A stretch of DNA of 64,000 bases, taken from Natronococcus sp. A-GB7 (GTDB taxonomy: Archaea; Halobacteriota; Halobacteria; Halobacteriales; Natrialbaceae). This document shows positions 1-10,302 of the stretch, piece after piece (the first letter of the stretch is position 1; the number at the start of each line of letters is the position of its first letter). The notes under the pieces are model-generated. The model had not been told where the DNA came from. It did no database searches and worked only from the letters and a program-made list of their open reading frames with translations. The stretch spans positions 37,719 to 101,718 of the forward strand of contig NZ_JARUKV010000019.1 of NCBI RefSeq assembly GCF_029688865.1, read 5' to 3'. Made by a program: the position numbers and the translations under genes.

Positions 1-1318
1 GACGTTCGAACCCAAGGACAAGAAGAACCAGGACGAGACCGAACTCACGGGTGACGTCAACTACTCGAAGATCGCCATCTACGGCGAGAGCGACCCGCGC
101 GCGTTCGACTACTCCGGGGCGTTCTGTAACGCCAATCGCGGGGTGTTCTCCGGCGAGGAGCTGCTGAAGCTCCAGCGGGAGTTCCTCTACGACTTCCTGC
201 ACGCCACCCAGGAACAGACGATCAAACCCAAGAGCAACCCGCGGATCGACATCGACCAGGTGATCGTCGGGCGGACGAACATGCCCGAGTACAAGGACAA
301 GAAGGGCGACGAGAAGATGGAGGCGTTCAACGACCGCACCAAGCGGATCGACTTCCCCTACGTTCTCAGCTACGAGGACGAGTCGCTCATCTACGACAAG
401 ATGCTGAACAACGCCGACGTCCCCGACATCAACGTCGAGCCCCACACCCTCGAGATGGCGGGGCTGTTCGGCGTGCTCACCCGGATCGAGGAGCCCGACA
501 CCGAGACCGTCGACCTGCTCTCGAAGGCCAAGGCGTACAACGGCGAGATCGACGAGGGCGACGATATCGACACGAAGAAGCTCCGCGAAGAGGCCGCCGA
601 GAAGGCCGAGATCGGCGAGGGGATGGTCGGCGTCTCGCCGCGTTTCATCGGCGACGAGATCGCCGAGGCGATCATGGACTCGAAACACCGCTCCCGTGGG
701 TTCCTCTCGCCGCTGACGGTGTTCAACTTCTTCGAGGAGAACTTAGAGCACCACGGCTCCATCCCGGAGGACAACTTCGAGAAGTACTACCGCTACCTCG
801 AGACGGTCCGCGAGGAGTACCGCGAGCGGGCCATCGAGGACGTTCGCCACGCGCTGGCGTACGACATCGACGAGATCCAGCGCCAGGGCGAGAAGTACAT
901 GGACCACGTGATGGCCTACATCGACGACGACACGATCGAGGACGAGCTCACGGGCCGCGAGCAAGAGCCCGACGAGACGTTCCTGCGGTCGGTCGAGGAG
1001 AAACTCGACATCCCCGAGGACCGCAAGGAGTCGTTCCGCCAGGAGGTCTCGAACTGGGTCTCCCGCCGGGCCCGCGAGGGCGAGGCGTTCAACCCCCAGG
1101 ACAACGAACGGCTGCGCCGCGCCTTAGAGCGAAAGCTCTGGGAGGACAAGAAGCACAACATCAACTTCTCCGCCCTCGTGAGCGCCAACGAGTTCGACGA
1201 CGACGAGCGCTCGTCGTGGATCGACGCGCTGATCGAACAGGGGTACTCCGAGGAGGGAGCCAAGGAAGTGCTCGAGTTCGCCGGCGCGGAGGTCGCCAAA
1301 GCAGAGATGGAAGACTAA
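1..1318 (+). CDS. prkA: PrkA-type serine protein kinase, first copy (5' end outside window)
   Basis: The reading frame is open from base 2, so the N-terminus and P-loop lie upstream of the window; what is seen is the C-terminal part of a PrkA kinase, ending in TAA. An internal GTG at 143 could be mistaken for a start, but the frame before it encodes good PrkA-like sequence (YSKIAIYGESDPRAFDY). PrkA proteins join an AAA+ module to a C-terminal kinase-like region and act in stress and starvation responses in bacteria; their archaeal role is little known. The next gene starts 1 nt downstream and is a second PrkA, so the block is one operon. The two share local sequence, for example LEMAGLFGVLTR here against [12 protein letters not shown] there. 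Confidence 0.85.
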   Translation, partial: TFEPKDKKNQDETELTGDVNYSKIAIYGESDPRAFDYSGAFCNANRGVFSGEELLKLQREFLYDFLHATQEQTIKPKSNPRIDIDQVIVGRTNMPEYKDKKGDEKMEAFNDRTKRIDFPYVLSYEDESLIYDKMLNNADVPDINVEPHTLEMAGLFGVLTRIEEPDTETVDLLSKAKAYNGEIDEGDDIDTKKLREEAAEKAEIGEGMVGVSPRFIGDEIAEAIMDSKHRSRGFLSPLTVFNFFEENLEHHGSIPEDNFEKYYRYLETVREEYRERAIEDVRHALAYDIDEIQRQGEKYMDHVMAYIDDDTIEDELTGREQEPDETFLRSVEEKLDIPEDRKESFRQEVSNWVSRRAREGEAFNPQDNERLRRALERKLWEDKKHNINFSALVSANEFDDDERSSWIDALIEQGYSEEGAKEVLEFAGAEVAKAEMED

Positions 1319-1319
1319 C

Positions 1320-3605
1320 ATGACCGAACGCGACTACGTCAGCGAGGCCGACCGCACCTTAGAGGAGACGTACGAAGAGCCGATGAGCCTCGCGAACTAC
1401 GTCGACCGGGTGTTCGAGAACCCGACGATCGCCTCCCACGCCTCGAAGTACCTGCTCGAGGCGATCGAAGCGGCCGGCACCCGCACCGTCGTCGAGGAGG
1501 GCGAGGAGAAGGAGCGCTACCGCTTCTTCGACGATCCGCACAACGACGGCGAGCACGCGATCCTGGGCAACACCGAGGTGCTCAACCGGTTCGTCGACGA
1601 CCTCAGGTCGATCGCCGCGGGCCGGGCGAAAGACGAGAAGATCATCTGGTTCGAGGGGCCCACGGCGACGGGCAAGTCCGAACTCAAGCGCTGTCTGGTC
1701 AACGGGCTGCGCGAGTACTCGAAGACGCCCGAGGGACGCCGGTACACCGTCGAGTGGAACATCACGACGGCCGACGTCGAGGAACGAGGGCTGAGCTACG
1801 GTGCCGATCCGACGACCGTCGACGACGCCCACTGGTACCAGAGTCCGGTGCAGGCCCACCCACTGTCGGTGTTCCCCGACGCGGTTCGGGAGGAGCTACT
1901 CGAGGAGGTAAACGACGACCTCGAGGACCACGTTCCGGTTCGGGTCGACGCCGCGCTGGACCCCTTCTCCCGGGAGGCGTACGGCTATCTCGAGGAACAC
2001 TACCGCCGCGAGGGGAAGGAGGCGCTGTTCTCGGCGATCGCCGACGACCAGCACCTCCGCGTAAAGAACTACGTGGTCGACATCGGCCAGGGCGTCGGTG
2101 TCCTGCACAGCGAGGACGACGGCCGACCCAAGGAACGGCTCGTCGGCTCGTGGATGCACGGAATGCTCCAGGAGCTGGACTCGCGGGGCCGAAAGAACCC
2201 GCAGGCGTTTAGCTACGACGGCGTCCTCTCGCAGGGCAACGGCGTCCTCTCGATCGTCGAGGACGCGGCCCAGCACGCCGACCTGCTCCAGAAGCTGTTG
2301 AACGTTCCCGACGAGCAGTCGGTGAAACTCGACCAGGGGATCGGGATGGATATCGATACGCAGATGCTGATCATCTCGAACCCCGACCTCGAGGCACAGC
2401 TGAATCAGCACTCCGACCGCAACGGGATGGACCCGTTGAAGGCGCTCAAGCGCCGCCTCGACCGCCACCAGTTCGGCTACCTGACGAACCTGAGCCTCGA
2501 GACCGAACTCATCCGCCGGGAGCTGACGAACGAGACGTCGGTCTGGGAGGCCGACCACTACCTCGATCTGGCCGATCGGATCCGCGAGCCAGTGACGGTG
2601 ACGGTCAAGGATCGGGACGGCGAGCCGAGCCGCCAGGAGTTCGCCCCCCACGCGCTCGAGGCCGCGGCGCTGTACGCTGTCGTCACCCGCCTCGATCAGG
2701 AGGACCTGCCCAACGGACTGGATCTCGTCGACAAGGCGATGATCTACGATCAGGGCTACCTCCAGGAGGGCGACAACCGCCGCGAAAAGGACGAGTTCGA
2801 CTTCGACGGCGACGGCCGAGACGGCGACGGCGGGATCCCCGTTACCTACACCAGGGATACCCTCGCCGAGTTGCTCCAGACCGATCGGGATCGCCACCAC
2901 TCGGAGCTGGCGGTCGAGAACGTCGTCATGCCACGGGACGTGCTGAACGCGATGGCCGAAGGGCTCTCGGACGCACCCGTGTTCTCGACGGGCGAGCGCT
3001 CCGAGTTCGAGAACCGGGTCGTCCCCGTGAAGAACTACGTCTTCGACCAGCAGGAAAGCGACGTCATCGAGGCGATCATGCACGAGAAACGCGTCGACGA
3101 GGAGACCGTCGCCGAGTACGTCGAACACGTCTACGCCTGGGAGACCGACGAGCCGCTGTACAACGACCGCGGCGAGCGCGCCGAGCCCGACCCGCTGAAG
3201 ATGAAGCTGTTCGAGGTCGAACACCTCGGACGCTTCTCGGAGGCCGAGTACGAGGGCAACCTCCCCAGGGAGAGCGTTCGGAACTTCCGCCGCGAGAAGG
3301 TCATCACGTCGTTGAACCGCCACGCGTGGGAACACCGCGACGAGGACTTCTCGGTCCAGGACGTCGACCTCACTGCGATCCCGGTTATCAAGTCCGTTCT
3401 CGAGAGCCACGACTGGGACGACGTCGAGCGAACCTTCGAGGACTTCGACCCTCGCCAGTGGGACGACCCGCCCGGCGGCACGGAGACCGAGACCGTCAAG
3501 GAACGGACGATCGGGACGATGGTCGAGCAGTTCGACTACTCTCCCGCGTCGGCCGAACTGACCAGCAGACACGTCATGGGACAGGTGTGTTACAGATGGG
3601 ACTGA
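1320..3605 (+). CDS. prkA: PrkA-type serine protein kinase, second copy, 761 aa
   Basis: Full-length PrkA. An AAA+ N-terminal module carries Walker A GPTATGKS at residues 113-120, followed by the PrkA C-terminal kinase region ([26 protein letters not shown]). The ATG at 1320 follows the stop of the first copy by 1 nt. The length is somewhat over the roughly 640-690 aa of bacterial PrkA, with an insert rich in Asp and Gly around residues 490-505. It overlaps the following YeaH gene by 10 nt, so it is translationally coupled. In Enterobacteria the equivalent yeaG-yeaH pair responds to nitrogen starvation; here the tandem kinases probably phosphorylate each other or the downstream partners (inference). 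Confidence 0.9.
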   Translation: MTERDYVSEADRTLEETYEEPMSLANYVDRVFENPTIASHASKYLLEAIEAAGTRTVVEEGEEKERYRFFDDPHNDGEHAILGNTEVLNRFVDDLRSIAAGRAKDEKIIWFEGPTATGKSELKRCLVNGLREYSKTPEGRRYTVEWNITTADVEERGLSYGADPTTVDDAHWYQSPVQAHPLSVFPDAVREELLEEVNDDLEDHVPVRVDAALDPFSREAYGYLEEHYRREGKEALFSAIADDQHLRVKNYVVDIGQGVGVLHSEDDGRPKERLVGSWMHGMLQELDSRGRKNPQAFSYDGVLSQGNGVLSIVEDAAQHADLLQKLLNVPDEQSVKLDQGIGMDIDTQMLIISNPDLEAQLNQHSDRNGMDPLKALKRRLDRHQFGYLTNLSLETELIRRELTNETSVWEADHYLDLADRIREPVTVTVKDRDGEPSRQEFAPHALEAAALYAVVTRLDQEDLPNGLDLVDKAMIYDQGYLQEGDNRREKDEFDFDGDGRDGDGGIPVTYTRDTLAELLQTDRDRHHSELAVENVVMPRDVLNAMAEGLSDAPVFSTGERSEFENRVVPVKNYVFDQQESDVIEAIMHEKRVDEETVAEYVEHVYAWETDEPLYNDRGERAEPDPLKMKLFEVEHLGRFSEAEYEGNLPRESVRNFRREKVITSLNRHAWEHRDEDFSVQDVDLTAIPVIKSVLESHDWDDVERTFEDFDPRQWDDPPGGTETETVKERTIGTMVEQFDYSPASAELTSRHVMGQVCYRWD

Positions 3606-4930
3606 GAGACGACCTCGAGCGATTCCGCGAGGTGGGCGAACAGCGCCGCGAGGATCTGGCCGACTTCATCAAGTACGGCGACCTCGGCGGGGGCCGGCCC
3701 GATCAGATCCAGATCCCCGTCAAGATCGTCTCCTTGCCGGAGTTCGAGTACGACCAGCGCGACCAGGGCGGCGTCGGCCAGGGTGACGGCGACACCCCGG
3801 ACGTCGGCCAGCCCGTCGGTCAGCCCCAGCCCCAGCCGGGCGACGGCGACGACGACGGCGACGGCGACGAACCCGGCGAGGAGGGCGGCGACCACGAGTA
3901 CTACGAGATGGACCCCGAGGAGTTCGCCCAGGAACTCGACGAGGAGCTGGGACTCGACCTCGAGCCGAAGGGCAAGAAGGTCGTCGAGGAGAAAGAGGGT
4001 CCCTTCACCGACCTGACTCGAACCGGGCCGGACAGCACGCTCGACTTCGAGCGGATGTTCAAGGAGGGGCTCAAGCGCAAGCTCGCGATGGACTTCGACG
4101 AGGAGTTCCTGCGGGAGGTCTGCAAGGTCGAGGGCTTCGGCCCGCGAGACGTCTTCGAGTGGGCCCGCGGCGAGAGCATTCCGGTGTCGATGGCCTGGAT
4201 CGAGGACGCCTACGACGACGTTCCGCCCGAGGAACGCGGTGCGTGGGCCTCGATCGAGGAGCTCGAGGACAACGTCGAACGCCAGAGCGTCCAGCAGAAG
4301 ATTCGCCGCGAGGGGATCAAACACGTCCCGTTCCGCCGGGAGGACGAGCGCTACCGCCACCCCGAGATCATCGAGGAGAAAGAGAAGAACGTCGTCGTGG
4401 TCAACATCCGGGACGTCTCGGGCTCGATGCGCGAGAAGAAACGCGAGCTCGTCGAGCGCACGTTCACGCCGCTGGACTGGTATCTGACCGGGAAGTACGA
4501 CAACGCCGAGTTCGTCTACATCGCCCACGACGCCGAGGCCTGGGCGGTCGAGCGCGAGGAGTTCTTCGGCATTCGTAGCGGCGGCGGGACGAAGATCTCG
4601 AGCGCCTACGAGCTCGCCGACGAGTTGCTCGAGGAGTACCCCTGGAGCGACTGGAACCGCTACGTGTTCGCCGCGGGCGACTCGGAGAACTCCTCGAACG
4701 ACACCGAGGAGCGGGTGATCCCGCTGATGGAGTCGATTCCGGCGAACCTCCACGCCTACGTGGAGACCCAGCCCAGCGGCAACGCGATCAACGCCACCCA
4801 CGCCGAGGAGCTCGAGCGCCACTTCGGGCGCGACGCCGAGGACGTCGCGGTGGCCTACGTCAACGGTGCCGACGACGTGACCGACGCGATCTACGACATC
4901 CTCAGCACGGAAGGTGATACCGATGAGTAA
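3596..4930 (+). CDS. yeaH: YeaH/DUF444 family VWA-like protein, 444 aa
   Basis: A DUF444 protein, found beside PrkA and SpoVR in bacteria and haloarchaea. An N-terminal basic-acidic helix ([20 protein letters not shown]) and a Gly/Asp/Gln-rich linker lead into a VWA-like domain with a MIDAS-type motif DVSGSM near residue 273 and a threonine loop [11 protein letters not shown] chose the ATG at 3596, which overlaps the end of prkA by 10 nt; an upstream in-frame GTG would extend far into prkA and encodes Arg-rich shadow sequence. It overlaps spoVR by 8 nt. VWA domains bind metal and mediate protein assembly, so it may be a substrate or scaffold of the kinases (inference). Confidence 0.9.
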   Translation: MGLRDDLERFREVGEQRREDLADFIKYGDLGGGRPDQIQIPVKIVSLPEFEYDQRDQGGVGQGDGDTPDVGQPVGQPQPQPGDGDDDGDGDEPGEEGGDHEYYEMDPEEFAQELDEELGLDLEPKGKKVVEEKEGPFTDLTRTGPDSTLDFERMFKEGLKRKLAMDFDEEFLREVCKVEGFGPRDVFEWARGESIPVSMAWIEDAYDDVPPEERGAWASIEELEDNVERQSVQQKIRREGIKHVPFRREDERYRHPEIIEEKEKNVVVVNIRDVSGSMREKKRELVERTFTPLDWYLTGKYDNAEFVYIAHDAEAWAVEREEFFGIRSGGGTKISSAYELADELLEEYPWSDWNRYVFAAGDSENSSNDTEERVIPLMESIPANLHAYVETQPSGNAINATHAEELERHFGRDAEDVAVAYVNGADDVTDAIYDILSTEGDTDE

Positions 4931-6950
4931 CTCGAACTCCAACGCCGACAGGTTCCGCAAACAGGCGATCGCGACCGATCTCGAGGAACCGGTCCGGGAG
5001 GCGCGCAACCTCGCCCGGAAGCTGGGCCTCGATCCGTACCCGGTCAAGTACTGGATCGTCGACTACGACGAGATGAACGAGCTCATCGCCTACGGGGGCT
5101 TCCAGTCGCGGTACCCCCACTGGCGGTGGGGAATGCAGTACGACCGCCAGCAGAAACAGGGCCAGTACGGCGGCGGGAAGGCCTTCGAGATCGTCAACAA
5201 CGACAACCCGGCCCACGCGTTCCTCCAGGAGTCGAACACGCTGGCCGACCAGAAGGCCGTCATCACCCACGTCGAGGCCCACTCCGACTTCTTCGCGAAA
5301 AACGAGTGGTTCGGCCTGTTCACCAGCGGCCAGTCCGACGAGGGGCAGGTCAACGCCGCCGCGATGCTCGAGCGCCACGCCCGCGCGATCGACGAGTACA
5401 TGTCCGACCCCGAGATCGACCGCGCGGAGGTCGAGAAGTGGATCGACCACTGTCTCAGCCTCGAGGACAATATCGATCAACACCAGGTGTTCAGCCGGCG
5501 CCTGGAGATCGACGGTCCCGCCGAGGAGATCGACGAGGACCTGGCGGCGAAACTCGACGAGCTGGGGCTCTCCGAGGAGATCAAGGGCGAGGTGTTCGAC
5601 GACGAGTGGCTCGAGAAACTCGAGGGCGAGGACGGTCCGGTCAACTTCCCCGAGGAACCCCAGAAGGACGTGCTGTCGTTCGTCCGCGAACACGGCAAAC
5701 AGTACGACGACGACGCGGGTCGAGCCGTCGAGATGGAGCCCTGGCAGCGCGACGTCCTCGACATGATGCGTGCGGAGGCGTACTACTTCGCCGCCCAGAA
5801 GATGACGAAGGTGATGAACGAGGGGTGGGCCGCCTACTGGGAGTCGACGATGATGACCGACGAGCGTTTCGCCGGCGACGACGAGTTCCTCAACTACGCC
5901 GATCACATGGCGAAGGTCCTGGCGTCGGGCGGTCTCAACCCCTACAGTCTCGGGATGGAACTGTGGGAGTACGTCGAGAACACCACCAACCGCCGCGAGG
6001 TTCTCGAACGGCTGCTGCGCGTCGAGGGCATCTCCTGGCGCAACCTGACCGACGTCGTCGACTTCGACGCGGTGCTCGAGACCCTCGAGCCCCCGGACGC
6101 GCTCGCGAGCGTCGACGTCGCCGGGCTCGACGAACTCGCCGAGCTGCCCGACGAGTGGGTCGACCGCGAGGCCCTCGAGTGTGCCCGTGACGGCGAGATC
6201 GATCTCGAGCGCTACCCCTGGAAGGTCCTCACCTACGAGGGGCTGGCCCGCCGACACTACTCGCTCGTCAAACGCCAGCACCGCGGCTTCCTCTCCCGCG
6301 TGAACCAGAACGAGCTCGAGCGGATCGGCCGGTACCTCTTCGACGACGAGCGCTACGCCTCGGTCGAGGAGGCCCTCGCCGACGTCGAGTTCGCCGCGGG
6401 CTGGGATCGGATGTACGACGTCCGGGAGAGCCACAACGACGTCACCTTCCTCGACGAGTTTCTCACCCAGGAGTTCATCACGGAGAACAACTACTTCACC
6501 TACGAACACTCCCAGGCGACGGGGCAGTTCCACGTCGCCAGCGACGCCGCCGAGGACGTCAAGAAGAAGCTCCTGTTGCAGTTCACCAACTTCGGGAAGC
6601 CCACGATCGCGGTGTACGACGGCAACTACAACAACGCCAACGAGCTCCTGTTGGGCCACCAGTACAACGGCGTCATGCTCGATCTGGGCCAGGCCCGCGA
6701 GACGCTGAAACGGATCTTCGAGCTCTGGGGGCGGCCGGTGAACCTGCTGACGATCGTCAAGGAGGTCGACGAACACGACATCGAGGTCGCAAAGCGGCGC
6801 AACCGCGAGCCAGAGCCCGAGGAGCGGGGTAAGCTCATCCGCTACGACGGCACCGAGGTGACGACCGAGAGCGTTTCCTGGGAGGAGGTCGACCACCTCG
6901 CGGCCGACGACGTCGACTACGATACCAAGCCCGAGGAGTGGCTTGCCTAG
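4923..6950 (+). CDS. spoVR: SpoVR family protein, 675 aa
   Basis: Matches the SpoVR/YcgB family, named for sporulation cortex formation in Bacillus but widespread in non-spore-formers and usually beside prkA and yeaH. Recognisable segments are [20 protein letters not shown] near the N-terminus, [15 protein letters not shown], and NEGWAAYWE in the middle. No transmembrane segment or signal peptide is seen. The ATG at 4923 overlaps yeaH by 8 nt; an in-frame GTG lies only 9 nt upstream. Length is above that of bacterial members, mainly from acidic insertions typical of haloarchaea. It is the last gene of the four-gene operon; the next gene has its own TATA box. Confidence 0.9.
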   Translation: MSNSNSNADRFRKQAIATDLEEPVREARNLARKLGLDPYPVKYWIVDYDEMNELIAYGGFQSRYPHWRWGMQYDRQQKQGQYGGGKAFEIVNNDNPAHAFLQESNTLADQKAVITHVEAHSDFFAKNEWFGLFTSGQSDEGQVNAAAMLERHARAIDEYMSDPEIDRAEVEKWIDHCLSLEDNIDQHQVFSRRLEIDGPAEEIDEDLAAKLDELGLSEEIKGEVFDDEWLEKLEGEDGPVNFPEEPQKDVLSFVREHGKQYDDDAGRAVEMEPWQRDVLDMMRAEAYYFAAQKMTKVMNEGWAAYWESTMMTDERFAGDDEFLNYADHMAKVLASGGLNPYSLGMELWEYVENTTNRREVLERLLRVEGISWRNLTDVVDFDAVLETLEPPDALASVDVAGLDELAELPDEWVDREALECARDGEIDLERYPWKVLTYEGLARRHYSLVKRQHRGFLSRVNQNELERIGRYLFDDERYASVEEALADVEFAAGWDRMYDVRESHNDVTFLDEFLTQEFITENNYFTYEHSQATGQFHVASDAAEDVKKKLLLQFTNFGKPTIAVYDGNYNNANELLLGHQYNGVMLDLGQARETLKRIFELWGRPVNLLTIVKEVDEHDIEVAKRRNREPEPEERGKLIRYDGTEVTTESVSWEEVDHLAADDVDYDTKPEEWLA

Positions 6951-7015
6951 CTGGCTCTCTCGAGTAGCGGACAGTCGTAACGCTTTTATTGATTTTCAGA
7001 CATAGGGTAGACGAG

Positions 7016-8029
7016 ATGGACTGGGATGGGGGCCAAACGGTCGAGCAGCAACAGCGATCCGAGTCGGTAGAGCTACCGGTAGTACTCGCCGAACTCGACG
7101 CGACTGATTCGACGACCAGGCAGGAGGCCGTCCGGACCGTCCGCGACGGGGTCGAGAGCGAGCCCGGAACGTACGTGCCGACGGTTCCGAAGCTCCGCGA
7201 ACTCCTTCAGAAACCGGCGTTCGAACTCCGGGAGGCGGTCGCCTACTCCCTGGCGGAGCTTGCGGTCGAAGCCCCCTCCGACGTCGCCCCGTCGGCCGAC
7301 ACGCTCGTCGCGGTCGCGGCTGAGAACCCGGACACGGCAGCGACGGGAGAGCTGCTCCGGTGTCTCGCCGCGGTGGCTGCCGAACGTCCGACCGCGCTCG
7401 CGGATCACGTCCCTACGATCGTCGACGTCACCGAGGGTCGGGACGGCGACGAGTGGGGAATCCGGACGCTGGCACACGTCTCCCGGGCACGGCCGGAAGC
7501 CCTCGAGCCCGCCCTCGGGCTGCTGACCGAGACGCTGGCGTCGGCACCGGGCGACGACGCCGTCCCGGCGCTGTCCGTGCTCGGTCGGCTCGCCCGCTCG
7601 GAGACGGAGCTCTCCTCGCTCGCGTTCGTCGAGCACGCCATCGACCTCCTCGACTGTGACGACGGGGAGCTCCGGCGCAACGCGATCGGCTGTCTGGCCG
7701 ACGTCGCCCACCGCCGACCCGAGGCCGTCGAGCCGGCCCGTTCGCAGGTCCGAGCAGCCCTCGAGAGCGACGATCCCAAAACGCGGGCCAACGCCGCGGT
7801 GACGATCGGACGCGTCGCCGCCGCCGACCCGTCCGTCGTCGAGCCGGTACGCTCGCGGCTGGTCGAGTTGCTCGAGGACGACCACCAGTACGTTCGGGCC
7901 AACGCCTGCATCGCGCTCGGCCACGGGAACGTCACCGAGGCCCGCGACCGACTCTCGACGCTCGCGACCGGGGACCCGGAACCGTCGGTCCGCGACCGAG
8001 CGGCGTGGGCCTGCGGAGAGCTCTCCTAG
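7016..8029 (+). CDS. HEAT-repeat protein, 337 aa
   Basis: Composed almost wholly of HEAT-like helical repeats of roughly 40-45 residues (for example DGELRRNAIGCLADVAHRRP, then DPKTRANAAVTIGRVAAADP, then DHQYVRANACIALGHG). Such solenoids bind proteins; no catalytic motif is visible. I chose the ATG at 7016 because a TATA-like TTTTATT at 6984-6990 sits 29 nt upstream; an in-frame ATT at 6989 inside that box is rejected. Its stop overlaps the stop of the convergent phosphodiesterase gene within a shared CTAG. Function unknown. Confidence 0.8.
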   Translation: MDWDGGQTVEQQQRSESVELPVVLAELDATDSTTRQEAVRTVRDGVESEPGTYVPTVPKLRELLQKPAFELREAVAYSLAELAVEAPSDVAPSADTLVAVAAENPDTAATGELLRCLAAVAAERPTALADHVPTIVDVTEGRDGDEWGIRTLAHVSRARPEALEPALGLLTETLASAPGDDAVPALSVLGRLARSETELSSLAFVEHAIDLLDCDDGELRRNAIGCLADVAHRRPEAVEPARSQVRAALESDDPKTRANAAVTIGRVAAADPSVVEPVRSRLVELLEDDHQYVRANACIALGHGNVTEARDRLSTLATGDPEPSVRDRAAWACGELS

Positions 8030-8694
8030 TACCCTTCGAGCTGAATCGGTCGATCCGCCGAGATACAGTCGACTCCACACAGTCCGAGTAGCCGCGCCGT
8101 CGTCCACCGCTCGATCGCCCAGGCGTGGATCTCGAGGTCGACCCGCTTGGCCCGTTCGACGAGTCGCGTCGTCAGACACCGCCAGTAGTTCGCGCCGATG
8201 ACGTCGCAGTCGAGTTCGACCGCCGTCGTCACCGGGGTCTCGAGCCGGCGACTGACGAGCAGTCCGGTCGGCTGCTCGCGATCGAGTTCCCGTATCGCGC
8301 GTAGCTCGGGCAGCAGGAAGGAGGTGACGACGACCCGGTTCTCGACCCCCTCGAGGGCATCGAGGACGTCCGCGGCGATCCCCTCGGCTTTCATCTCGAG
8401 GTTGATCTCGAGGTGGTCGGGGACGGCCGCGAGCATCTCCTCGAGGGTCGGGATCCGTTCCCCGGAGTCGAGCACCGACAGCGAGCGCAGTTCCTCGAGC
8501 GGGGTATCGACGACTGCTCCCTCGACACCCGTGACGCGGTCGGTCGTCTCGTCGTGGACGACGACGAGTTCACCCGACCCGCAGCGCCGAACGTCGAACT
8601 CGACCGCGTCGGCGTGTGCCGCCGCGGACTGGACCGCAGCGATCGTGTTCTCCGGTGCCGTCGCGGCGAAACCCCGGTGGGCGATCAGACGCAT
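8026..8694 (-). CDS. glpQ: Glycerophosphodiester phosphodiesterase, 222 aa
   Basis: GDPD-family TIM-barrel enzyme that hydrolyses glycerophosphodiesters to glycerol 3-phosphate and an alcohol. The N-terminal HRG motif (IAHRGFAATAPENT) and the following EFDVRRC and HDETTDR segments give the catalytic His pair and metal ligands. No signal peptide is seen, so it is cytoplasmic. The ATG at 8694 was chosen: the HRG motif then lies at residues 6-8 as usual in the family, and a TATA-like TTTAT lies about 25 nt upstream, suggesting a leaderless mRNA. Upstream in-frame starts would add an unconserved extension. Confidence 0.88.
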   Translation of the reverse strand: MRLIAHRGFAATAPENTIAAVQSAAAHADAVEFDVRRCGSGELVVVHDETTDRVTGVEGAVVDTPLEELRSLSVLDSGERIPTLEEMLAAVPDHLEINLEMKAEGIAADVLDALEGVENRVVVTSFLLPELRAIRELDREQPTGLLVSRRLETPVTTAVELDCDVIGANYWRCLTTRLVERAKRVDLEIHAWAIERWTTARLLGLCGVDCISADRPIQLEGY

Positions 8695-8899
8695 TCGAGT
8701 GAGGGGTCGGCCGCGGATGATAAATAGACGGCGGATGCCCGCGTCCAAGGACATGGTCCGGACGCCGATCGATTCACGGAACCGAACCACAGTTCGAACG
8801 ATAATATTCCTGCGTCCCGTATTATTAAATTCACCAAGTACTATCGGCAAACAAGCTTATATAGGATCGGAATACATATAATTATCAGAGACAGAAACT

Positions 8900-9400
8900 A
8901 TGGAAAGCAAGCAGTTCTCGACCCCGGACGCTTCGGCGCTGGGGCGATCGCAGTACGAGGCCGGGTCCGAAGACCGCGCCCGGGTGTTGCTGATCGAGAA
9001 CGACCCGGAGGACGCGCGACGAGCCCGGGAGGCGTTCGAGACGGTCGCGACGGAGACCGAAATCGAGGTGGCGCCCGACGGCTCGGCCGCGCTCGAACTC
9101 CTGGGCGAGCGGGTCGAGGAGGCCGAGCGGATCCCGGATCTCGTCTTGCTGGCACTGGATCTGCCGGAGGTCGACGGGTTCGAGTTCCTCGAGACCGTTC
9201 GGGGTGACGAGAACCTCGTTCAGTTGCCGGTGTTGGTGCTGACGGACTCGAGTGCCTCCAGTGACGTCAACGACAGCTACGAGCGGGCCGCGAACGCCTA
9301 CCTCGCGAAGCCGTCCGATCCCGACGAGTTCGAGACGGTCGCGGGTGCCATCGAGCGATTCTGGTTCCAGCGGGTTTCGCTTCCGCCACACGGATTCTGA
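8900..9400 (+). CDS. Atypical response-regulator receiver-domain protein, 166 aa
   Basis: A single receiver (CheY-like) domain at about residues 27-155, resembling the Rcp1-type regulators common in haloarchaea, with an N-terminal tail of about 26 residues and no output domain. The key acidic residues are missing: the usual Glu/Asp-Asp pair reads E33-N34 (LLIENDPEDA) and the phosphoacceptor position reads A85 (LVLLALDLPEVDG). T115 and K137 are kept. It therefore probably cannot be phosphorylated normally. A TATA-like TTATATAGG near 8855 lies upstream. No histidine kinase gene is next to it. Confidence 0.8.
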   Translation: MESKQFSTPDASALGRSQYEAGSEDRARVLLIENDPEDARRAREAFETVATETEIEVAPDGSAALELLGERVEEAERIPDLVLLALDLPEVDGFEFLETVRGDENLVQLPVLVLTDSSASSDVNDSYERAANAYLAKPSDPDEFETVAGAIERFWFQRVSLPPHGF

Positions 9401-9471
9401 TCGCCGAGTCAGCGTTCGGCGGCGGTCGCTTCGCCCTGAGATTGATCTACGTGGCCCTCGAGGGGGATGGT

Positions 9472-10194
9472 ATGAGCCCGCAAACGACGTTCGACGTGGA
9501 GTTTACCGATACCGTCGCGGTCGTCACCGGCGCGAGCGGCGCGCTCGGCAGCGCGGTCGTCGACCGCTTCCGAACCGCCGGCGCGACCGTCTGTGCCGTC
9601 GACGTCGTCGAACCCGACGACGAGGACAGCCTGCTCGAGCCAGACGATCGAACCGAGTTCTACGAGGCCGATCTCACCGATGAGAGCGAGGTTTCGGCCC
9701 TCGTCGAGGAGGTCGTCGACGATCACGGCCGGATCGATCACCTCTGTAACGTCGCCGGCACCTGGCGCGGCGGTCAGCCGATCGAGGAGACCGACCTCGA
9801 GGAGTTCGACCTCCTGATGGACGTCAACCTGAAGACGGCGTTTCTCGCCTCGAAGCACGCCCTCCCACACCTCCAGGAGACGGAGGGATCGATCGTCAAC
9901 ATTAGCGCCCGCTCGTCGCTCGAGGGTGGCGAGGGCGACGGCCCCTATCGGATCACGAAGGCCGGTATCCGACTGCTGACCGAAACGCTTGCCGCGGAGA
10001 ACTCGGGCGTCGTCCGGGCGAACTGCGTGATGCCGAGCGTGATCGACACGCCGATGAACCGCGAGATGATGTCGGACGCCGACCACGACAAATGGGTCGA
10101 TCCCGGGGAGATCGCGAACGTAATGGCGTTTCTCTGTAGCGACGGGGCCGCGGTGACCAGCGGCGCGGCCGTCCCGGTGTACGGCGAGGCGTAG
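9472..10194 (+). CDS. SDR family oxidoreductase, 240 aa
   Basis: Classical short-chain dehydrogenase/reductase. The NAD(P)-binding motif TGASGALG is at residues 19-26, NVAG follows strand 4, and the active site has Ser in NISARSS and the YxxxK motif as YRITK. The Asp ending strand 2 (VCAVDVVE) suggests preference for NAD(H). No membrane segment. I chose the ATG at 9472 over an in-frame TTG 30 nt upstream because the SDR fold starts soon after it. Substrate unknown; it stands alone between the receiver gene and the transporter operon. Confidence 0.85.
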   Translation: MSPQTTFDVEFTDTVAVVTGASGALGSAVVDRFRTAGATVCAVDVVEPDDEDSLLEPDDRTEFYEADLTDESEVSALVEEVVDDHGRIDHLCNVAGTWRGGQPIEETDLEEFDLLMDVNLKTAFLASKHALPHLQETEGSIVNISARSSLEGGEGDGPYRITKAGIRLLTETLAAENSGVVRANCVMPSVIDTPMNREMMSDADHDKWVDPGEIANVMAFLCSDGAAVTSGAAVPVYGEA

Positions 10195-10268
10195 CGGGGG
10201 TCGGCGGCGAGGGTCGGCGGGGTCGATTCGCTCGAGGGGCCGTGTTCATCGGTGACGAGTAGCGTGAA

Positions 10269-10275
10269 CTATATA
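10269..10275 (+). promoter_or_regulatory. TATA box of the livHMGF operon
   Basis: CTATATA lies 31 nt upstream of the ATG at 10303. With the usual archaeal spacing, transcription would start about 5 nt before that ATG, which decides the start of livH against an in-frame GTG at 10252. Confidence 0.6.
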
Positions 10276-10302
10276 CTCCGGGACGTAATCACTCAACGTG
10301 AT

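Noticed and set aside
1896..3572. Long open frame of 558 codons on the minus strand across prkA
   Set aside because: Mirror image of a high-GC3 gene: Leu/Val/Arg/Asp-rich, no family similarity, fully covered by an obvious PrkA gene. The same applies to other long antisense frames such as 4902-6896 and 20345-22480.
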